Part shown: positions 17,780 to 28,100 of the stretch, piece after piece
Layout of the letters: every line of letters starts with the position of its first letter
Numbering within the stretch: the first letter of the stretch is position 1
NCBI RefSeq assembly: GCF_007752345.1
Contig: NZ_CP036299.1
Span: 1,999,001-2,063,000 of the forward strand
Length of the DNA: 64,000 nt
Source: Planctopirus ephydatiae
GTDB taxonomy: Bacteria; Planctomycetota; Planctomycetia; Planctomycetales; Planctomycetaceae
Direction of reading: 5' to 3'
The notes under the pieces: model-generated
What the model was told of the DNA's origin: nothing
Seen by the model: the letters and a program-made list of their open reading frames with translations, nothing else
Databases searched by the model: none
Position numbers and translations under genes: made by a program

Positions 17780-19246
17780 CTACGAAATAATCTGCTTGAT
17801 CGGATCAGCTCCTTCGACACCCACCAGTTTCTGATCGAGACCGCCGTAAAAGAAGGAGAGGTGATTCGGATTGAGACCCAACTGATGCAGAATTGTCGCA
17901 TGCAGGTGCTTGACGTGGAAACGATCCTTAACGGCTTCATTCCCCAGTTCATCGGTCTCACCGACACTGCAACCACCTTTGATGCCGCCACCAGCACACC
18001 ACATGGTGAAGCCAGCCACATTATGATCTCGACCAGTCCCCTCTTTGTATTCAGCGACTGGCTGCCTGCCAAACTCACCACCCCACACAATCAAAGTCTC
18101 ATTGAGTAAGCCCCGTGCCTTGAGATCCTTCAAAAGCCCGGCAATCGGCTTGTCGGTTCGACCAGCGTGTAACGTGTGATTCTTCACCAGATCGCCGTGA
18201 GCATCCCAGTTCGCGTCGTTATGATTGCCACCAGAGTAAACCTGAATGAACCGGACTCCGCGTTCTACCAGGCGACGAGCGAGTAAGCACTGCCGACCGA
18301 AGTATTCGGTCTGCGGATTATCCATCCCGTACAGCTTGAGTGTGGATTCTGTTTCCTGCGAGAGATCAGTCGCTTCCGGAGCGGTGGTCTGCATCTTGTA
18401 GGCCAGTTCGAAACTGGCAATGCGAGCCGCCAGATTCGAGTTTTCACCTCGCGAGAGTTGATGCTCCTGGTTGTACTCGTTGATGGTGGAAATGAGTTGC
18501 CGCTGGACGTCATCGGACATGTTTTCAGGCGGCACGAGATCAAGAATTGCCGGGCCTTTCGACCGCATGACAGTGGCTTGATAACTTGCCGGCATGAAGC
18601 CGCTGGACCAGTTTTTGGCACCGCTGATCGGCCCCCCCGAATGGTCGAGCATCACAACGAAACCTGGCAGATTTTCGTTTTCTGTCCCCAGGCCATAATT
18701 GACCCACGAACCCAGGCATGGATAACCACTTTGAATCTTGCCCGAGTTCATCTGCAGCATGGCAGAACCATGCACCGGCGCTTCAGCCGTCATCGATTTG
18801 ATGAATGCGACATCGTCCACGCAGGTCGCGAGATTCGGAAAGAGATCTGAGACCCACTGCCCCGATTGACCATACTGCTGAAAATTCCATTTGGGGCCGA
18901 CGACGCGCCCTTCATTGCGGGCACCGCCGCGTCCCCTGGTCTTGACGGGAATCGTCTTACCATCCAGCCCGTACAATTTCGGTTTGTAATCAAAGGTGTC
19001 GACCTGGCTGGGGCCACCGTACATGAAGAGGAAAATCACACTTTTCGCTTTTGGAGTATGGTGAGGCTCTTTAGGAGCCAATGGATTCACAAAGGGGGTG
19101 ACACCATCAGCACCGACCGCCTGCTTCGCGAAGAAGCCTTCCTTCTGCAGGAGCCCTGTCATGGCGAGGCCGGAAAAACCAGCCCCAGCCTCCCACAGAA
19201 ACTCCCGGCGAGTGCGTCCACAAAAATTATGCATGGGCTGGTTCAT
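17780..19246 (-). CDS. DUF1501 protein with Tat signal
   Basis: A 488-residue DUF1501 protein, a sulfatase/alkaline-phosphatase-like family that is greatly expanded in planctomycetes. The N-terminus carries a twin-arginine signal (RTRREFLWEAGAGFSGLAM), so it is exported folded. Family stretches seen are AKSVIFLFMYGGPSQVDTFDYKP, the GSWVNYGLG region, RRLVERGVRFIQVYSGG, NHNDANWDAH and LIVWGGEFGRQP near the end. It is 85 bases downstream of the PSD1-type gene, the standard pairing of the two families. Function is not established; it may act on substrates in the periplasm together with its partner. The frame opens at a TTG at 19273; ATG at 19246 is preferred. Confidence 0.94.
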   Translation of the reverse strand: MNQPMHNFCGRTRREFLWEAGAGFSGLAMTGLLQKEGFFAKQAVGADGVTPFVNPLAPKEPHHTPKAKSVIFLFMYGGPSQVDTFDYKPKLYGLDGKTIPVKTRGRGGARNEGRVVGPKWNFQQYGQSGQWVSDLFPNLATCVDDVAFIKSMTAEAPVHGSAMLQMNSGKIQSGYPCLGSWVNYGLGTENENLPGFVVMLDHSGGPISGAKNWSSGFMPASYQATVMRSKGPAILDLVPPENMSDDVQRQLISTINEYNQEHQLSRGENSNLAARIASFELAYKMQTTAPEATDLSQETESTLKLYGMDNPQTEYFGRQCLLARRLVERGVRFIQVYSGGNHNDANWDAHGDLVKNHTLHAGRTDKPIAGLLKDLKARGLLNETLIVWGGEFGRQPVAEYKEGTGRDHNVAGFTMWCAGGGIKGGCSVGETDELGNEAVKDRFHVKHLHATILHQLGLNPNHLSFFYGGLDQKLVGVEGADPIKQIIS

Positions 19247-19331
19247 GAGGTTCTCACAATACGCAAGGTTCAATTAGCAGTTGCAGGACTCACTGGCGGA
19301 ATTGATCTCAGCAGCCGTCGATTCCGGGAAA

Positions 19332-21968
19332 TCAGTCGAGATACAGAAACTCATTCAGGTTGATGGCCACCAGGCAGAATCGCTCAAGAGCCAAGTCGGC
19401 ACTGACCTGACCACGATCCCGCAGAGACTGAATCAAGCCGAAACCGCGCTCGACCTCCGCAGTCGTCGGTGGGCGATTGGTTGTCAGCGTTAACGCCTGA
19501 GCGACACATTGGCGTAGCGACTCATCATTTAACTCGTTGATCTGCAGATCTGCCCGCACTCTCTCGGCGAACTCTTTCGCCTGCTGGTTGTAGAAGGCGC
19601 TGTTGAGGCTTGTTAAGGCTTGTGTGGGCTGTGTCGTCGCAAACCGAATCGGGCATGTCCCGTCAGGATCCGGGAAATCGAGGCTCGACAACGTGGGAAC
19701 CAGCAGTGATCGCTTCACATGAATGTAGACACTTCGGCGATTCTGCTCCTCGGGTGAGGATTGCCCCCAGCCTTGACCCGGAACGGATTGCCCAGCCAGG
19801 ACTTCTTTGGGCATGGCGGTGTAGACACTCGGGCCACCTACAGCCAGATTGAGTTCACCGCTGACGGCCAGCAGTCCATCCCGAGTCTCTTCGGCCGTCA
19901 GCCTGCGCATCTCAAAGTGCGTGTAAAGATCGTTTTGGGGATCGGCATTGAGCTGGGCCGCAGTGGGCCGGGATGACATCTGCCAGGCATACGAATTGAG
20001 AATCAGCCGATGTAGCGGCTTAATCCGAAAGCCACCTTCAACAAACCGCGTGGTCAACCAGTCAAGAAGTTCTGGATGAGTCGGAAGATCCCCCTTCAGT
20101 CCAAAATTACTGGAAGACTTCACCAGTCCACGACCAAAGTGCATTTGCCAGATACGATTCACCATGACCCGGGCTGTCAGCGGATTTTCTTTCGAGGCAA
20201 TCCAGTTCGCCAGCACCAGTCGCCGACCTGCCGTCTTTTGACCGGGAGTCAGAGTTGGCAGTTGTGGCGCATCGTCAGTCAGCACAGAAAGAAACCGCGG
20301 TTCGACCGGCTCACCGGGAGTGGCGGGGTTGCCACGAATCAGCAGTGGCGTGACCCGTGGTGGCATCTGACAGTTATTCACGGAGAGCACCATTTCGCGT
20401 GGTGGCAAAGCCTGCTTACGAAGCTCTTCCAGCTGATTTTTTAAGCCCTGATAATGATCAAACTCTTCTTTTGATAGAAAATCCTTCAGCTTTTCACGCA
20501 GGACCTTTTTACGCTCGGCACCTTCGGTCTTGCGCTGGTCTTCACCTTTCATCTTCAGAATCGCAGCTTGCTCGATCTGACGCATCTGCTCTTCCAGTTT
20601 CTGAACAGCGGCATCGCGCTCGGCATGTGCCTGAATGACTTCCGGGCTGCTGATATCGGTCTGGCTCCAGCGGGAATTCATCTGGTCGCCACGTCCGGCA
20701 TACGATTGCAGATCGGCCATGAATGCCAGGAAACCGTAGTAATCCTTTTGAGGCATCGGGTCGAGTTTGTGATCATGACAGCGGGCACAACCAATTGTCA
20801 TTCCCAGCATGACCTGACCAGTTGTCGAGACGATGTCGTCCATCTCATCGTAGAACGCCTGCCTCTGGTCAGCGGGCTCATCATCCCAGGCATTGAGGCG
20901 GTAATAACCCGTGGCAATGACCGAATCACGAGTCACCTGTGGAAGTTCATCACCCGCCAGTTGCTCAATCAAAAACTGGTCATACGGTTTATCGCGATTA
21001 AAGGAATCAATGACATAATCGCGATACTTCCAGGCATTGGGTTTCGGGTTATCGCGCTCGAAACTGTTGGTCTCTGCATAGCGCACCAGATCCAGCCAGA
21101 AACGACCCCATTTTTCACCATAATGTGGTGATTCGAGAAGATCGTCGATCACCTTGGAAAGCGCTTCAGGGGAGGCATCCTGCACAAAGGCTTCCACCTG
21201 GGCTGGCGAAGGAGGTAAACCAATCACGTCGTAATAGAGCCGACGAATGAGCGTGCGCTTTTCAGCAGGCCCCACAGGTTCCAGACCAGCAGCTTCCATT
21301 TTGGCAAACAGGAAGCGGTCGATGTCGTTCTTCGCCAATCGATCCCATTGGCTCACGGGAGGCCGAGGATCTGTGACCGGCCGAAAGGCCCAGTGAGCTC
21401 TCGTTGTCTCACTAACTTGAGGTGGCCCTTCATGCACTGGCATCGCGACAGGGACAGCAGGTGGCGGCATGGGAGCTCCACGCTTGACCCATTCCGTAAT
21501 CGAAGCAATCTGATCGGCGGGAAGCTTCCCGGATGGAGGCATTTCGTAGGTGCGATAATTGATGACATCAATCAGCATGCTTTCGTCAGGTTTATCGAGC
21601 AAGACACCTGGCCCACTTTCACCACCCTTCAAGAGATGTTCGCGAGCCGCCAGCGAAAACCCACCACGAAACTTCGAGCCAGCTCCGTGACATTCATTGC
21701 AGTTTTTCACGAGAATCGGTTCGATTTTTTCCCGATAAAACGCCAGATCTTCGGGATTGAAACCCGGCGATAAATCACTTTTGGTCTGCCGATTATCTTC
21801 GGCAACGAGTGCCTTACCGGCAACCGCATGATCCCCGGAAACCAGTCCCTGTATGAGCCATGCAGCCGCTGACAAAATGCTCCTTGCGAGCAAAGACGTT
21901 CCCCATCGGGAAGATCTCTTCACCTGGCGTAGTAATCGAAAATCATCGCGATTTTTTACAAACAACAT
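19332..21968 (-). CDS. PSD1-type cytochrome protein (PSCyt1-DUF1549-DUF1553)
   Basis: An 878-residue planctomycete-specific multidomain protein. After an N-terminal hydrophobic region comes a cytochrome-c-like domain with one heme-binding motif CNECH (90-94). DUF1549 follows (about 210-420) with ERDNPKPNAWKYRDYVIDSFN and GCARCHDHKLDP, then a Lys/Glu-rich coiled-coil insert (about 450-520), then DUF1553 (about 590-850) with NPLTARVMVNRIWQMHFGRGLV and RRSVYIHVKRS. It is the first gene of the long minus-strand run and precedes its DUF1501 partner. The pair is thought to take part in extracytoplasmic polysaccharide or sulfated-compound metabolism, but this is unproven. Confidence 0.95.
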   Translation of the reverse strand: MLFVKNRDDFRLLRQVKRSSRWGTSLLARSILSAAAWLIQGLVSGDHAVAGKALVAEDNRQTKSDLSPGFNPEDLAFYREKIEPILVKNCNECHGAGSKFRGGFSLAAREHLLKGGESGPGVLLDKPDESMLIDVINYRTYEMPPSGKLPADQIASITEWVKRGAPMPPPAVPVAMPVHEGPPQVSETTRAHWAFRPVTDPRPPVSQWDRLAKNDIDRFLFAKMEAAGLEPVGPAEKRTLIRRLYYDVIGLPPSPAQVEAFVQDASPEALSKVIDDLLESPHYGEKWGRFWLDLVRYAETNSFERDNPKPNAWKYRDYVIDSFNRDKPYDQFLIEQLAGDELPQVTRDSVIATGYYRLNAWDDEPADQRQAFYDEMDDIVSTTGQVMLGMTIGCARCHDHKLDPMPQKDYYGFLAFMADLQSYAGRGDQMNSRWSQTDISSPEVIQAHAERDAAVQKLEEQMRQIEQAAILKMKGEDQRKTEGAERKKVLREKLKDFLSKEEFDHYQGLKNQLEELRKQALPPREMVLSVNNCQMPPRVTPLLIRGNPATPGEPVEPRFLSVLTDDAPQLPTLTPGQKTAGRRLVLANWIASKENPLTARVMVNRIWQMHFGRGLVKSSSNFGLKGDLPTHPELLDWLTTRFVEGGFRIKPLHRLILNSYAWQMSSRPTAAQLNADPQNDLYTHFEMRRLTAEETRDGLLAVSGELNLAVGGPSVYTAMPKEVLAGQSVPGQGWGQSSPEEQNRRSVYIHVKRSLLVPTLSSLDFPDPDGTCPIRFATTQPTQALTSLNSAFYNQQAKEFAERVRADLQINELNDESLRQCVAQALTLTTNRPPTTAEVERGFGLIQSLRDRGQVSADLALERFCLVAINLNEFLYLD

Positions 21969-22416
21969 TCGTCACCTGTCGCGAAAGCGTTGTTGTTATT
22001 GCCCTACAGCAGGAAGTGACAGCTCGAAACGGTTGATGGGAGAACCTCGCTTTGTCGAGAGACTTCCCGCAGCCATCTGTGTTCCGCTTAACATATCCAT
22101 CACTGCAAATCTATTATGGAATGATTTACGACAGAGAAACAATGAGAATCGAAGTCTATTGTCTGAGTTTTTTTTCGCATTTGGAAAAACACCCCTGACC
22201 CCCACGCCCTGTCAACCAGAGGTGATCGCAGCAAACGATTGTTAGCAAAGTAGTTAAAACCAATGAACCGCACCTGCATGAATCGATTTACGGGATTCTC
22301 AGGCTCATGGAATTCAAACAGAAAACCATCAAACCTTTGAGACAGGTTGCGGCTGGATCTGGTATGTTCTCGGCTTCTACCTGATCGTTACTTCACCACC
22401 CTTCTGGATTCTTGAA
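21969..22416. promoter_or_regulatory. 448-bp divergent promoter region of the PSD1 run and xylR-like gene
   Basis: No gene is seen between the divergent PSD1-type gene and the XylR-type regulator. This is the natural place for operator sites of the regulator. I could not point to a confident binding site by eye. Confidence 0.45.
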
Positions 22417-23571
22417 GTGAAGCCTCGAAAGCGAGTTGCCCTGGTTATCGAAACGTCCCTCGCTTATGGACGTGCCGTTTTGAAGGGGATTTCCAGGTAT
22501 CTGGTTGCACACCAGCCATGGTCGATGTATCTCGATCTGCATGAATTGATGGCACAACCTCCCCGCTGGCTCGAAAATGCAGAAATCGACGGTGTCATCA
22601 GTCGATCCACCACACCGGAACTCGCTGCTTCACTTTTGAGGCGGCGAATTCCCACCATCGATATGACGGATTTCCGGCTGCACGATGGCTTGCCGCATGT
22701 CTATACCGATCATCGCGCTGTCGGGAAACTGGCTGCGGAACATCTGCAGGAACGAGGTTTCCGCCAGTTTGCTTACTGCGGCTTTTCGGATCACGCCTGG
22801 TCATCCGAGCGACGAGAAGGTTTTGCCAACGCCATCACGGGTCATGGCGCTCTTCATGTGTATGAATCACGCTGGCAAACTTCATCCAGCCAGACATGGG
22901 CGCAGCAGCAGCAGGAAATCCGCGGCTGGCTGGAGGCGCTTCCTAAGCCCATTGGAATCATGGCAGCCAACGATATGCGCGGGCACCATGTGCTTGATGC
23001 CTGCCGGCAACTGGAACTCGCCGTGCCGGAATCGGTCGCTGTGATTGGTGTCGATAACGACGAAGTTCTTTGCGAGCTGTGTGACCCTCCACTTTCCAGT
23101 GTCGTGCCTAACCCCGAACGTATTGGATATGAGGCCGCTGCCATGCTGGATCGCATGATGGCAGGAGATTCCTGGCCGACGGAGACGCTTTACATTCCCC
23201 CTATGGGAATCGTGACCAGACAATCCACCGATGTGCTGGCGACGGACGATCCTATCGTTGCCAGCTCATTAAAAATCATTCGTGAAGGTGCCTGTCACCA
23301 GCTCACTGTCGACGAAATTCTCGCTCGTGTGAACACTTCGCGCAGTGTTCTCGAACGTCGATTTCGCAAACATCTGGGGCGTTCACCGCAAGAAGAAATC
23401 CGTCAGGTTCAACTGAAGCGAGTGAAACAACTTCTCGAAGAAACCGAATTACCATTGAGCCGCATTGCCGAATTGAGCGGCTTCCAGCATGCCGAATACC
23501 TGAGTGTGGTCTTCAAACGGGAACTTGGTATGACGCCGGGAAGTTATCGCAAAAGTGCCAACCTGCGATAA
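22417..23571 (+). CDS. xylR: XylR-type transcriptional activator (sugar-binding domain + AraC HTH)
   Basis: A 384-residue regulator built like E. coli XylR: an N-terminal LacI/periplasmic-binding-like sensor domain (about 5-265, with RVALVIETSLAYGRAVLKGI, AAEHLQERGFRQFAYCG and IGVDNDEVLCELCDPPLSSV) followed by a C-terminal pair of AraC helix-turn-helix motifs (about 285-384, with LTVDEILARVNTSRSVLERR and LSRIAELSGFQHAEYLSVVF). The start is a GTG; no ATG is nearby. It is divergent from the minus-strand PSD1/DUF1501/sugar importer run, so it most likely controls that run in response to a sugar. Family is firm; the ligand is inferred. Confidence 0.9.
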   Translation: MKPRKRVALVIETSLAYGRAVLKGISRYLVAHQPWSMYLDLHELMAQPPRWLENAEIDGVISRSTTPELAASLLRRRIPTIDMTDFRLHDGLPHVYTDHRAVGKLAAEHLQERGFRQFAYCGFSDHAWSSERREGFANAITGHGALHVYESRWQTSSSQTWAQQQQEIRGWLEALPKPIGIMAANDMRGHHVLDACRQLELAVPESVAVIGVDNDEVLCELCDPPLSSVVPNPERIGYEAAAMLDRMMAGDSWPTETLYIPPMGIVTRQSTDVLATDDPIVASSLKIIREGACHQLTVDEILARVNTSRSVLERRFRKHLGRSPQEEIRQVQLKRVKQLLEETELPLSRIAELSGFQHAEYLSVVFKRELGMTPGSYRKSANLR

Positions 23572-23616
23572 GGGTTTGTCCTGAATTCAAACCCGCACCC
23601 TCGCAAAGTGTACAAG

Positions 23617-23656
23617 TAAAAAACACCCGGTGGCTCGATGAGTACCGGGTGTCTTC
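23617..23656. terminator. bidirectional terminator between xylR-like gene and apgM
   Basis: ACACCCGGT (23623-23631) pairs with ACCGGGTGT (23644-23652). The plus strand ends CTTCG and the minus strand ends in a T run, from the upstream AAAAAA, so it serves the minus-strand apgM best. Confidence 0.85.
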
Positions 23657-23678
23657 GTTGAACGATTCGACATGGCGT

Positions 23679-24887
23679 TTACGCGCCGAATTTTTCCAGT
23701 CGACCAGCATGTGCCATGGCCTGCAGCATGAGGTACTTGGCTTCAAATGTCCCCAGACCACCGCGGGCACACTGCGATTCGCCGAACTTGGTTGAACCAT
23801 CGAAACGACAGGTGTCAGCCGAGAGGAGCACGGGCACAGGATGCCAGCTATGCGATTTCATCTTGCTCGGCGTGCTGTGATCTCCGGTCACGATGACAAC
23901 TGTCGGATCGAGTTGCAGGATTTTGGGAATGCAGCTGTCGAGTTCTTCTGTTCGCTTCACCTTGGCAGCAAAGTTACCGTCTTCACCGGTTGAATCGGTG
24001 TACTTGAAGTGAATGAAGAAGAAATCGTAGTCATTCCAGGCGGCTTTAAGGCAGCTCATCTGGTCATCGAGAGTTTGCCCCGCATCGAGCACATCCATCG
24101 AAACCAGCCGGGCCAGACCGCGATACATCGGATAAACCGCAATGGCGGCTGGCTTCATGCCGTAGACTTCCTGAAAAGTCGGAATGGCCGGCAACGTATC
24201 AATGCCTCGTAGAGTCAAGAAATTGGCAGGAGCATCGTTCTTGAGAATTTCCTTGGCTTGGCGGAGGAACTCATTGCAGATTTCGGCAGTCTTTTTGGAG
24301 CAATCGCTCTTGGCGACAGCCTCCAGTGGAGCCTTCCCTGTGGCCTGAGGATCTGTGTCGTGAACCTGACCACCCAGCCCTTCACTGCGGAAGACAATCA
24401 CCAGCCGGTATTCTTTCACCGGACGAACAAAAACTTCCACTCCGGGAATCTTGATCTGATTCAACTTCTCGCAAAGAGCAGCGCCAATTTCACTGCCAAT
24501 ACGACCTGCGCGACGATCGGTAATAATCCCGGCACCATCGATCGTGCAGAAGTTACCGCGAATGGCGACATCTTTCGGGCCGAGTTCGAAATCGATCCCC
24601 AAAGCTTCCAGAACACCACGACCAATCTGGTACTGCATTGGATCGTAGCCAAAGAGTCCCAAATGCCCCGGCCCACTGCCAGGAGCAATGCCGGGCAAGA
24701 CAGGGATGGTTTGCCCCAGGCAGCCACGATTTGCCAGAGCGTCGAGATTGGGAGTTAATGCCGATTCGAGTTCTGTCTTCCCTCCGGGAGTTAACGGAAG
24801 ACCTCCCAGCCCATCGCCCACAAGCAGGACGATCTTGGAGTCGTTGGATTTCTGAAGTTGCCGAGTGAGCACATGTGGATCGGTCAT
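23679..24887 (-). CDS. apgM: 2,3-bisphosphoglycerate-independent phosphoglycerate mutase, archaeal type
   Basis: A 402-residue cofactor-independent phosphoglycerate mutase of the ApgM group, interconverting 3- and 2-phosphoglycerate in glycolysis and gluconeogenesis. It belongs to the alkaline-phosphatase superfamily: metal ligands begin at LLVGDGLGG (22-30), the serine nucleophile lies in GIAPGSGPGHLGLFGYDP, and later metal-binding stretches are FFFIHFKYTDSTGEDGN and VIVTGDHSTPSKMKSHSWHPVP. Length matches the archaeal/bacterial ApgM group (about 400). It is encoded alone, convergent with the regulator gene across a terminator. Confidence 0.94.
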   Translation of the reverse strand: MTDPHVLTRQLQKSNDSKIVLLVGDGLGGLPLTPGGKTELESALTPNLDALANRGCLGQTIPVLPGIAPGSGPGHLGLFGYDPMQYQIGRGVLEALGIDFELGPKDVAIRGNFCTIDGAGIITDRRAGRIGSEIGAALCEKLNQIKIPGVEVFVRPVKEYRLVIVFRSEGLGGQVHDTDPQATGKAPLEAVAKSDCSKKTAEICNEFLRQAKEILKNDAPANFLTLRGIDTLPAIPTFQEVYGMKPAAIAVYPMYRGLARLVSMDVLDAGQTLDDQMSCLKAAWNDYDFFFIHFKYTDSTGEDGNFAAKVKRTEELDSCIPKILQLDPTVVIVTGDHSTPSKMKSHSWHPVPVLLSADTCRFDGSTKFGESQCARGGLGTFEAKYLMLQAMAHAGRLEKFGA

Positions 24888-25152
24888 GGTCGTTCAGTGA
24901 GTCTGGTGGACAGAAATATCGGAACGCGAAGCTTTCTCGCACGAAATGCATCTTCGGCCCGATCCGCGTTGACCGCAAGTGTCTACCCAAAACTTGATCC
25001 GTTCTGGCCTGAGGTTGTGACGAGGAATCCCGAATCGTTACCCTTCACGGGATCAGTGACTTCCGTGAAACATGTGCGATTCTGCATTTTGTTTTCCACC
25101 ACTGATGACGCCTGGTTCAAACCGTGTTTCCTTCATCAAAAAGTCTTCCGTG

Positions 25153-26106
25153 ATGTCATTGACTTCGAATCTGCCGGTGTCTCTCAATGTTCAACTGGGA
25201 AGATTGTCACTTAAGAACCCGATTCTTGTGGCCTCTGGAACATTCGGCTATGCCCGCGAAATGTCGGCATTTGTCGATTATGCTCAATTGGGAGGGATCA
25301 TACCCAAAACGGTCACTCGCGAGCCGCGCGCTGGAAATCCCCCACCGCGAACTGTCGAGACCACCGCTGGTCTTTTGAATTCAATTGGCCTTGATAACGA
25401 TGGCATCGAGGTTTTTATCACCAAACATCTCGAAGCTCTTTCGCTGCTGCCGACGGCGTTAATTGTCAATATTGCCGGGAAGAGTACCGACGACTTTGTT
25501 GTGATGGCTCGGCGACTCGATGAATTCAATGCGATTCACGCGCTGGAACTGAATATCAGTTGCCCGAATGTCAGTGGCGGAGTCGATTACGGTACGAATC
25601 CGACGATGACAGCCGAAGTCGTGGCCGCGGTGCGGCAGGCGACATCCAAGCCGATTATTGCCAAGTTGACACCCAATGTGACGAGCGTCGTGGAGATTGC
25701 CCGTGCAGCGGCCAGCGCCGGGGCCGATGCCCTTTCGCTGGTCAATACTTTTCAAGGTTTTGCCGTCGATTGGAAAACGGGCGAGCCGCGACTGGGGAAT
25801 GGTCTGGGGGGACTCAGTGGCCCAGCGATCAAACCTCTGGCGTTAAGAATTGTCTGGCAGGTCGCACAGGCTGTGGACTGCCCGATCATTGGTGTCGGCG
25901 GGATTCAATCACTCGACGATGTCCTGGAATTTCTGGTCTGCGGAGCGACGGCAGTGCAGGTGGGAACGGCGAACTTTTACAATCCATCGTTGTCGAGTCA
26001 GTTAACGAGTGGGTTGGAAGAAGTTCTGCAGGATCGAGGTTGTTCGCGGGTTCAGGAACTCATCAAAACTGTCAAAGTTCCCAAGAATCAGCGGAAAACC
26101 TGCTAG
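25153..26106 (+). CDS. pyrD: dihydroorotate dehydrogenase, class 1B
   Basis: A 317-residue dihydroorotate dehydrogenase for the fourth step of pyrimidine synthesis. The start [20 protein letters not shown] places the conserved [14 protein letters not shown] at the usual distance; the open frame extends further upstream without a good ribosome site. The catalytic base is Cys in [11 protein letters not shown] (class 1), and FMN-binding glycine stretches appear as NTFQGFAVD and [28 protein letters not shown]. The sequence matches the 1B subgroup that normally works with the PyrK electron-transfer subunit; no pyrK is adjacent. It is 76 bases upstream of trpS on the same strand. Confidence 0.94.
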   Translation: MSLTSNLPVSLNVQLGRLSLKNPILVASGTFGYAREMSAFVDYAQLGGIIPKTVTREPRAGNPPPRTVETTAGLLNSIGLDNDGIEVFITKHLEALSLLPTALIVNIAGKSTDDFVVMARRLDEFNAIHALELNISCPNVSGGVDYGTNPTMTAEVVAAVRQATSKPIIAKLTPNVTSVVEIARAAASAGADALSLVNTFQGFAVDWKTGEPRLGNGLGGLSGPAIKPLALRIVWQVAQAVDCPIIGVGGIQSLDDVLEFLVCGATAVQVGTANFYNPSLSSQLTSGLEEVLQDRGCSRVQELIKTVKVPKNQRKTC

Positions 26107-26182
26107 GTATTTCCAAGGCTCACGAATTCATTCTGAAATTGGGCCAACTGCTCACGAAATCATGATCACGAAGGGAAGCAGT

Positions 26183-27160
26183 ATGCGGGTGCTATCAGGA
26201 ATCCAGCCAACCGGGCGATTCCACTGGGGAAACTATTTCGGAGCGATCCGCCAGTATCTGGCCCTGCAGGGACACGAACAATCGTTCTACTTCATTGCTG
26301 ATCTGCATGCGCTGACCACCATTCGCGATGCAGCGCTCCTCAAGCAGAATACATTGGATGCCGCTTTAGACCTGCTGGCTTTAGGGCTCGATCCTGAAAA
26401 GGCCACTTTGTTTCGACAGTCCGATGTGCCCGAAGTGACCGAACTGACCTGGCTGCTCATGACGGTCACTCAAATGAGCCTGCTCGAAAAATGCCATGCC
26501 TATAAAGACAAGGTCGCTCGGGGAATACCGGCTGATGCAGGACTGTTTACTTATCCCGTCCTGATGGCCGCTGATATTCTCGCCTACGACAGCGAAGTCG
26601 TACCTGTCGGTGTCGATCAGGTGCAGCACATCGAAGTCACCCGGGATGTGGCCCAGCGATTTAACTCGTTCTATGGCGGGGAATTTCTCAAGCTTCCCAC
26701 AGCCCGCGTGCTGGACGATTCGGCCAAAGTCGTGGGAACTGATGGCGAAAAGATGTCCAAAAGTTACGGCAACACCATCGAACTCTTCGAAACGGCCAAG
26801 TCACTCAAAAAGAAAATCAATTCGATCAAGACAGATTCCACGCCTGTGGAATCTCCCAAAAATCCTGAAACCTGTCACCTCTTTACCTTGTATAAACTCT
26901 TTGCAACGACCGAACAGCAGGAGGTGCTGGCAGCACGCTATCGCGCCGGCGGCATGGGTTATGGGGAAGCGAAGAACACGCTCTACGAAGCAGCGATGGA
27001 GCACTTTGGTGCCGCCCGCGCCCGCCGGGATGAATTAGCACTTCAGCCAGATCTTGTGGAAGAAATTCTTCAGGGAGGAGCGGCTAAAGCCCGTAAAAAG
27101 GCCAGAGAAGTCCTCAACCGCTGCAAGTCAGCCTGTGGCCTTGCGATCCAGGAGATTTGA
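26183..27160 (+). CDS. trpS: tryptophanyl-tRNA synthetase
   Basis: A 325-residue class I aminoacyl-tRNA synthetase charging tRNA-Trp. The start follows GAAGGGA by six bases and gives [21 protein letters not shown], containing the HIGH-type motif as HWGN. The KMSKS motif is intact at [10 protein letters not shown]. Tryptophan-pocket stretches [11 protein letters not shown] and [20 protein letters not shown] are present. Length fits the bacterial enzyme. The open frame continues upstream to 26009, overlapping pyrD, but the internal start is clearly favoured. Confidence 0.97.
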   Translation: MRVLSGIQPTGRFHWGNYFGAIRQYLALQGHEQSFYFIADLHALTTIRDAALLKQNTLDAALDLLALGLDPEKATLFRQSDVPEVTELTWLLMTVTQMSLLEKCHAYKDKVARGIPADAGLFTYPVLMAADILAYDSEVVPVGVDQVQHIEVTRDVAQRFNSFYGGEFLKLPTARVLDDSAKVVGTDGEKMSKSYGNTIELFETAKSLKKKINSIKTDSTPVESPKNPETCHLFTLYKLFATTEQQEVLAARYRAGGMGYGEAKNTLYEAAMEHFGAARARRDELALQPDLVEEILQGGAAKARKKAREVLNRCKSACGLAIQEI

Positions 27161-27410
27161 ACACCACGCTCAGTAAAGACTCATGACTTAAAACCAGGGG
27201 CAAATCCTCTTAACAGAAATCCCTCTTTTCGAGACACTATTTGCTAACGAGGTGCTTACGAGTTTGTCTCACAACAACGAACCCGGCCTGAGAACCTCAG
27301 GTGAAGCAGTATTTTCACCGTGCAAGGATGTCTTTAAAAGTATTTTGAGACGGAAAAATAAAAGCTCTGGACTGTTCATCAGACGAGCTTCGTGAATGGA
27401 GTATCTTTCG

Positions 27411-28100
27411 ATGTTTCTGTCGGTTCGGCACAAGAGATATCTGCTTAAGAGCGATCAGCTCCGGCTGACACTGGCGGCCTGCACGTTAGCTGCCACGACA
27501 TCATTTGCTGGCTGTGGGTCAGTTGCCGAAAGCGGTCTACCGACGGTTCGAGCAACTTCGGGGCAACTCGATAACAATCCTGCCCGCACATCGAATCAGA
27601 CCAAGGAGGACGACAACCAGACAGCTTCTTCGATAAATGTTGAGTCCGCCTCCACTCCTCCAGAAGAAAACGCATCAGACAATAACGCGAACCTTTCAAA
27701 CGGTGTTGATCAGTCCAGAACTGAAATCTCCAGCAGTGCCGCACCAGTGAAATTTCTAGGCGTATGGACAGACCATTTTCATGGCCGCAGGATCATGAAA
27801 TTCGCTGAAGACGGCACAGGGGTGATGATTCTGGAACTCGATGCGGTTGGCGCACTGCTGTATGGTTCGAAGCTTGAGTTCGATTTCCAGTGGTCAGTGA
27901 CTGGCAATATTCTGGAAATGAAAATGAAGGGTGGTCGTCCCAAAGCGACGACTGAATCGTTGAGTAAATCGTGGGGTGCAGAACATCAGTATGAGATTCT
28001 GGAAGTCTCCCCTGAAGTCTTCTCGATTCGCAATCTCAAAGGCCAAACGGTTTGCCATCTTAAGCCATTTGTCAAAGTTGCTCAGACAGTCAAACCCTGA
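27411..28100 (+). CDS. putative lipoprotein of unknown function
   Basis: A 229-residue predicted lipoprotein. The N-terminus MFLSVRHKRYLLKS and hydrophobic LTLAACTLAATTSFAGC end in a lipobox (FAGC). A low-complexity Asn/Ser/Glu-rich linker follows (about 40-110), then a small beta domain (VKFLGVWTDHFHGRRIMKFAEDGTGVMILELD) that looks like a lipocalin-style or META-like barrel start; I cannot name it. GGAG lies nine bases before ATG 27411; ATG 27396 is an alternative. The last 19 bases overlap the convergent ABC permease gene. Confidence 0.75.
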   Translation: MFLSVRHKRYLLKSDQLRLTLAACTLAATTSFAGCGSVAESGLPTVRATSGQLDNNPARTSNQTKEDDNQTASSINVESASTPPEENASDNNANLSNGVDQSRTEISSSAAPVKFLGVWTDHFHGRRIMKFAEDGTGVMILELDAVGALLYGSKLEFDFQWSVTGNILEMKMKGGRPKATTESLSKSWGAEHQYEILEVSPEVFSIRNLKGQTVCHLKPFVKVAQTVKP

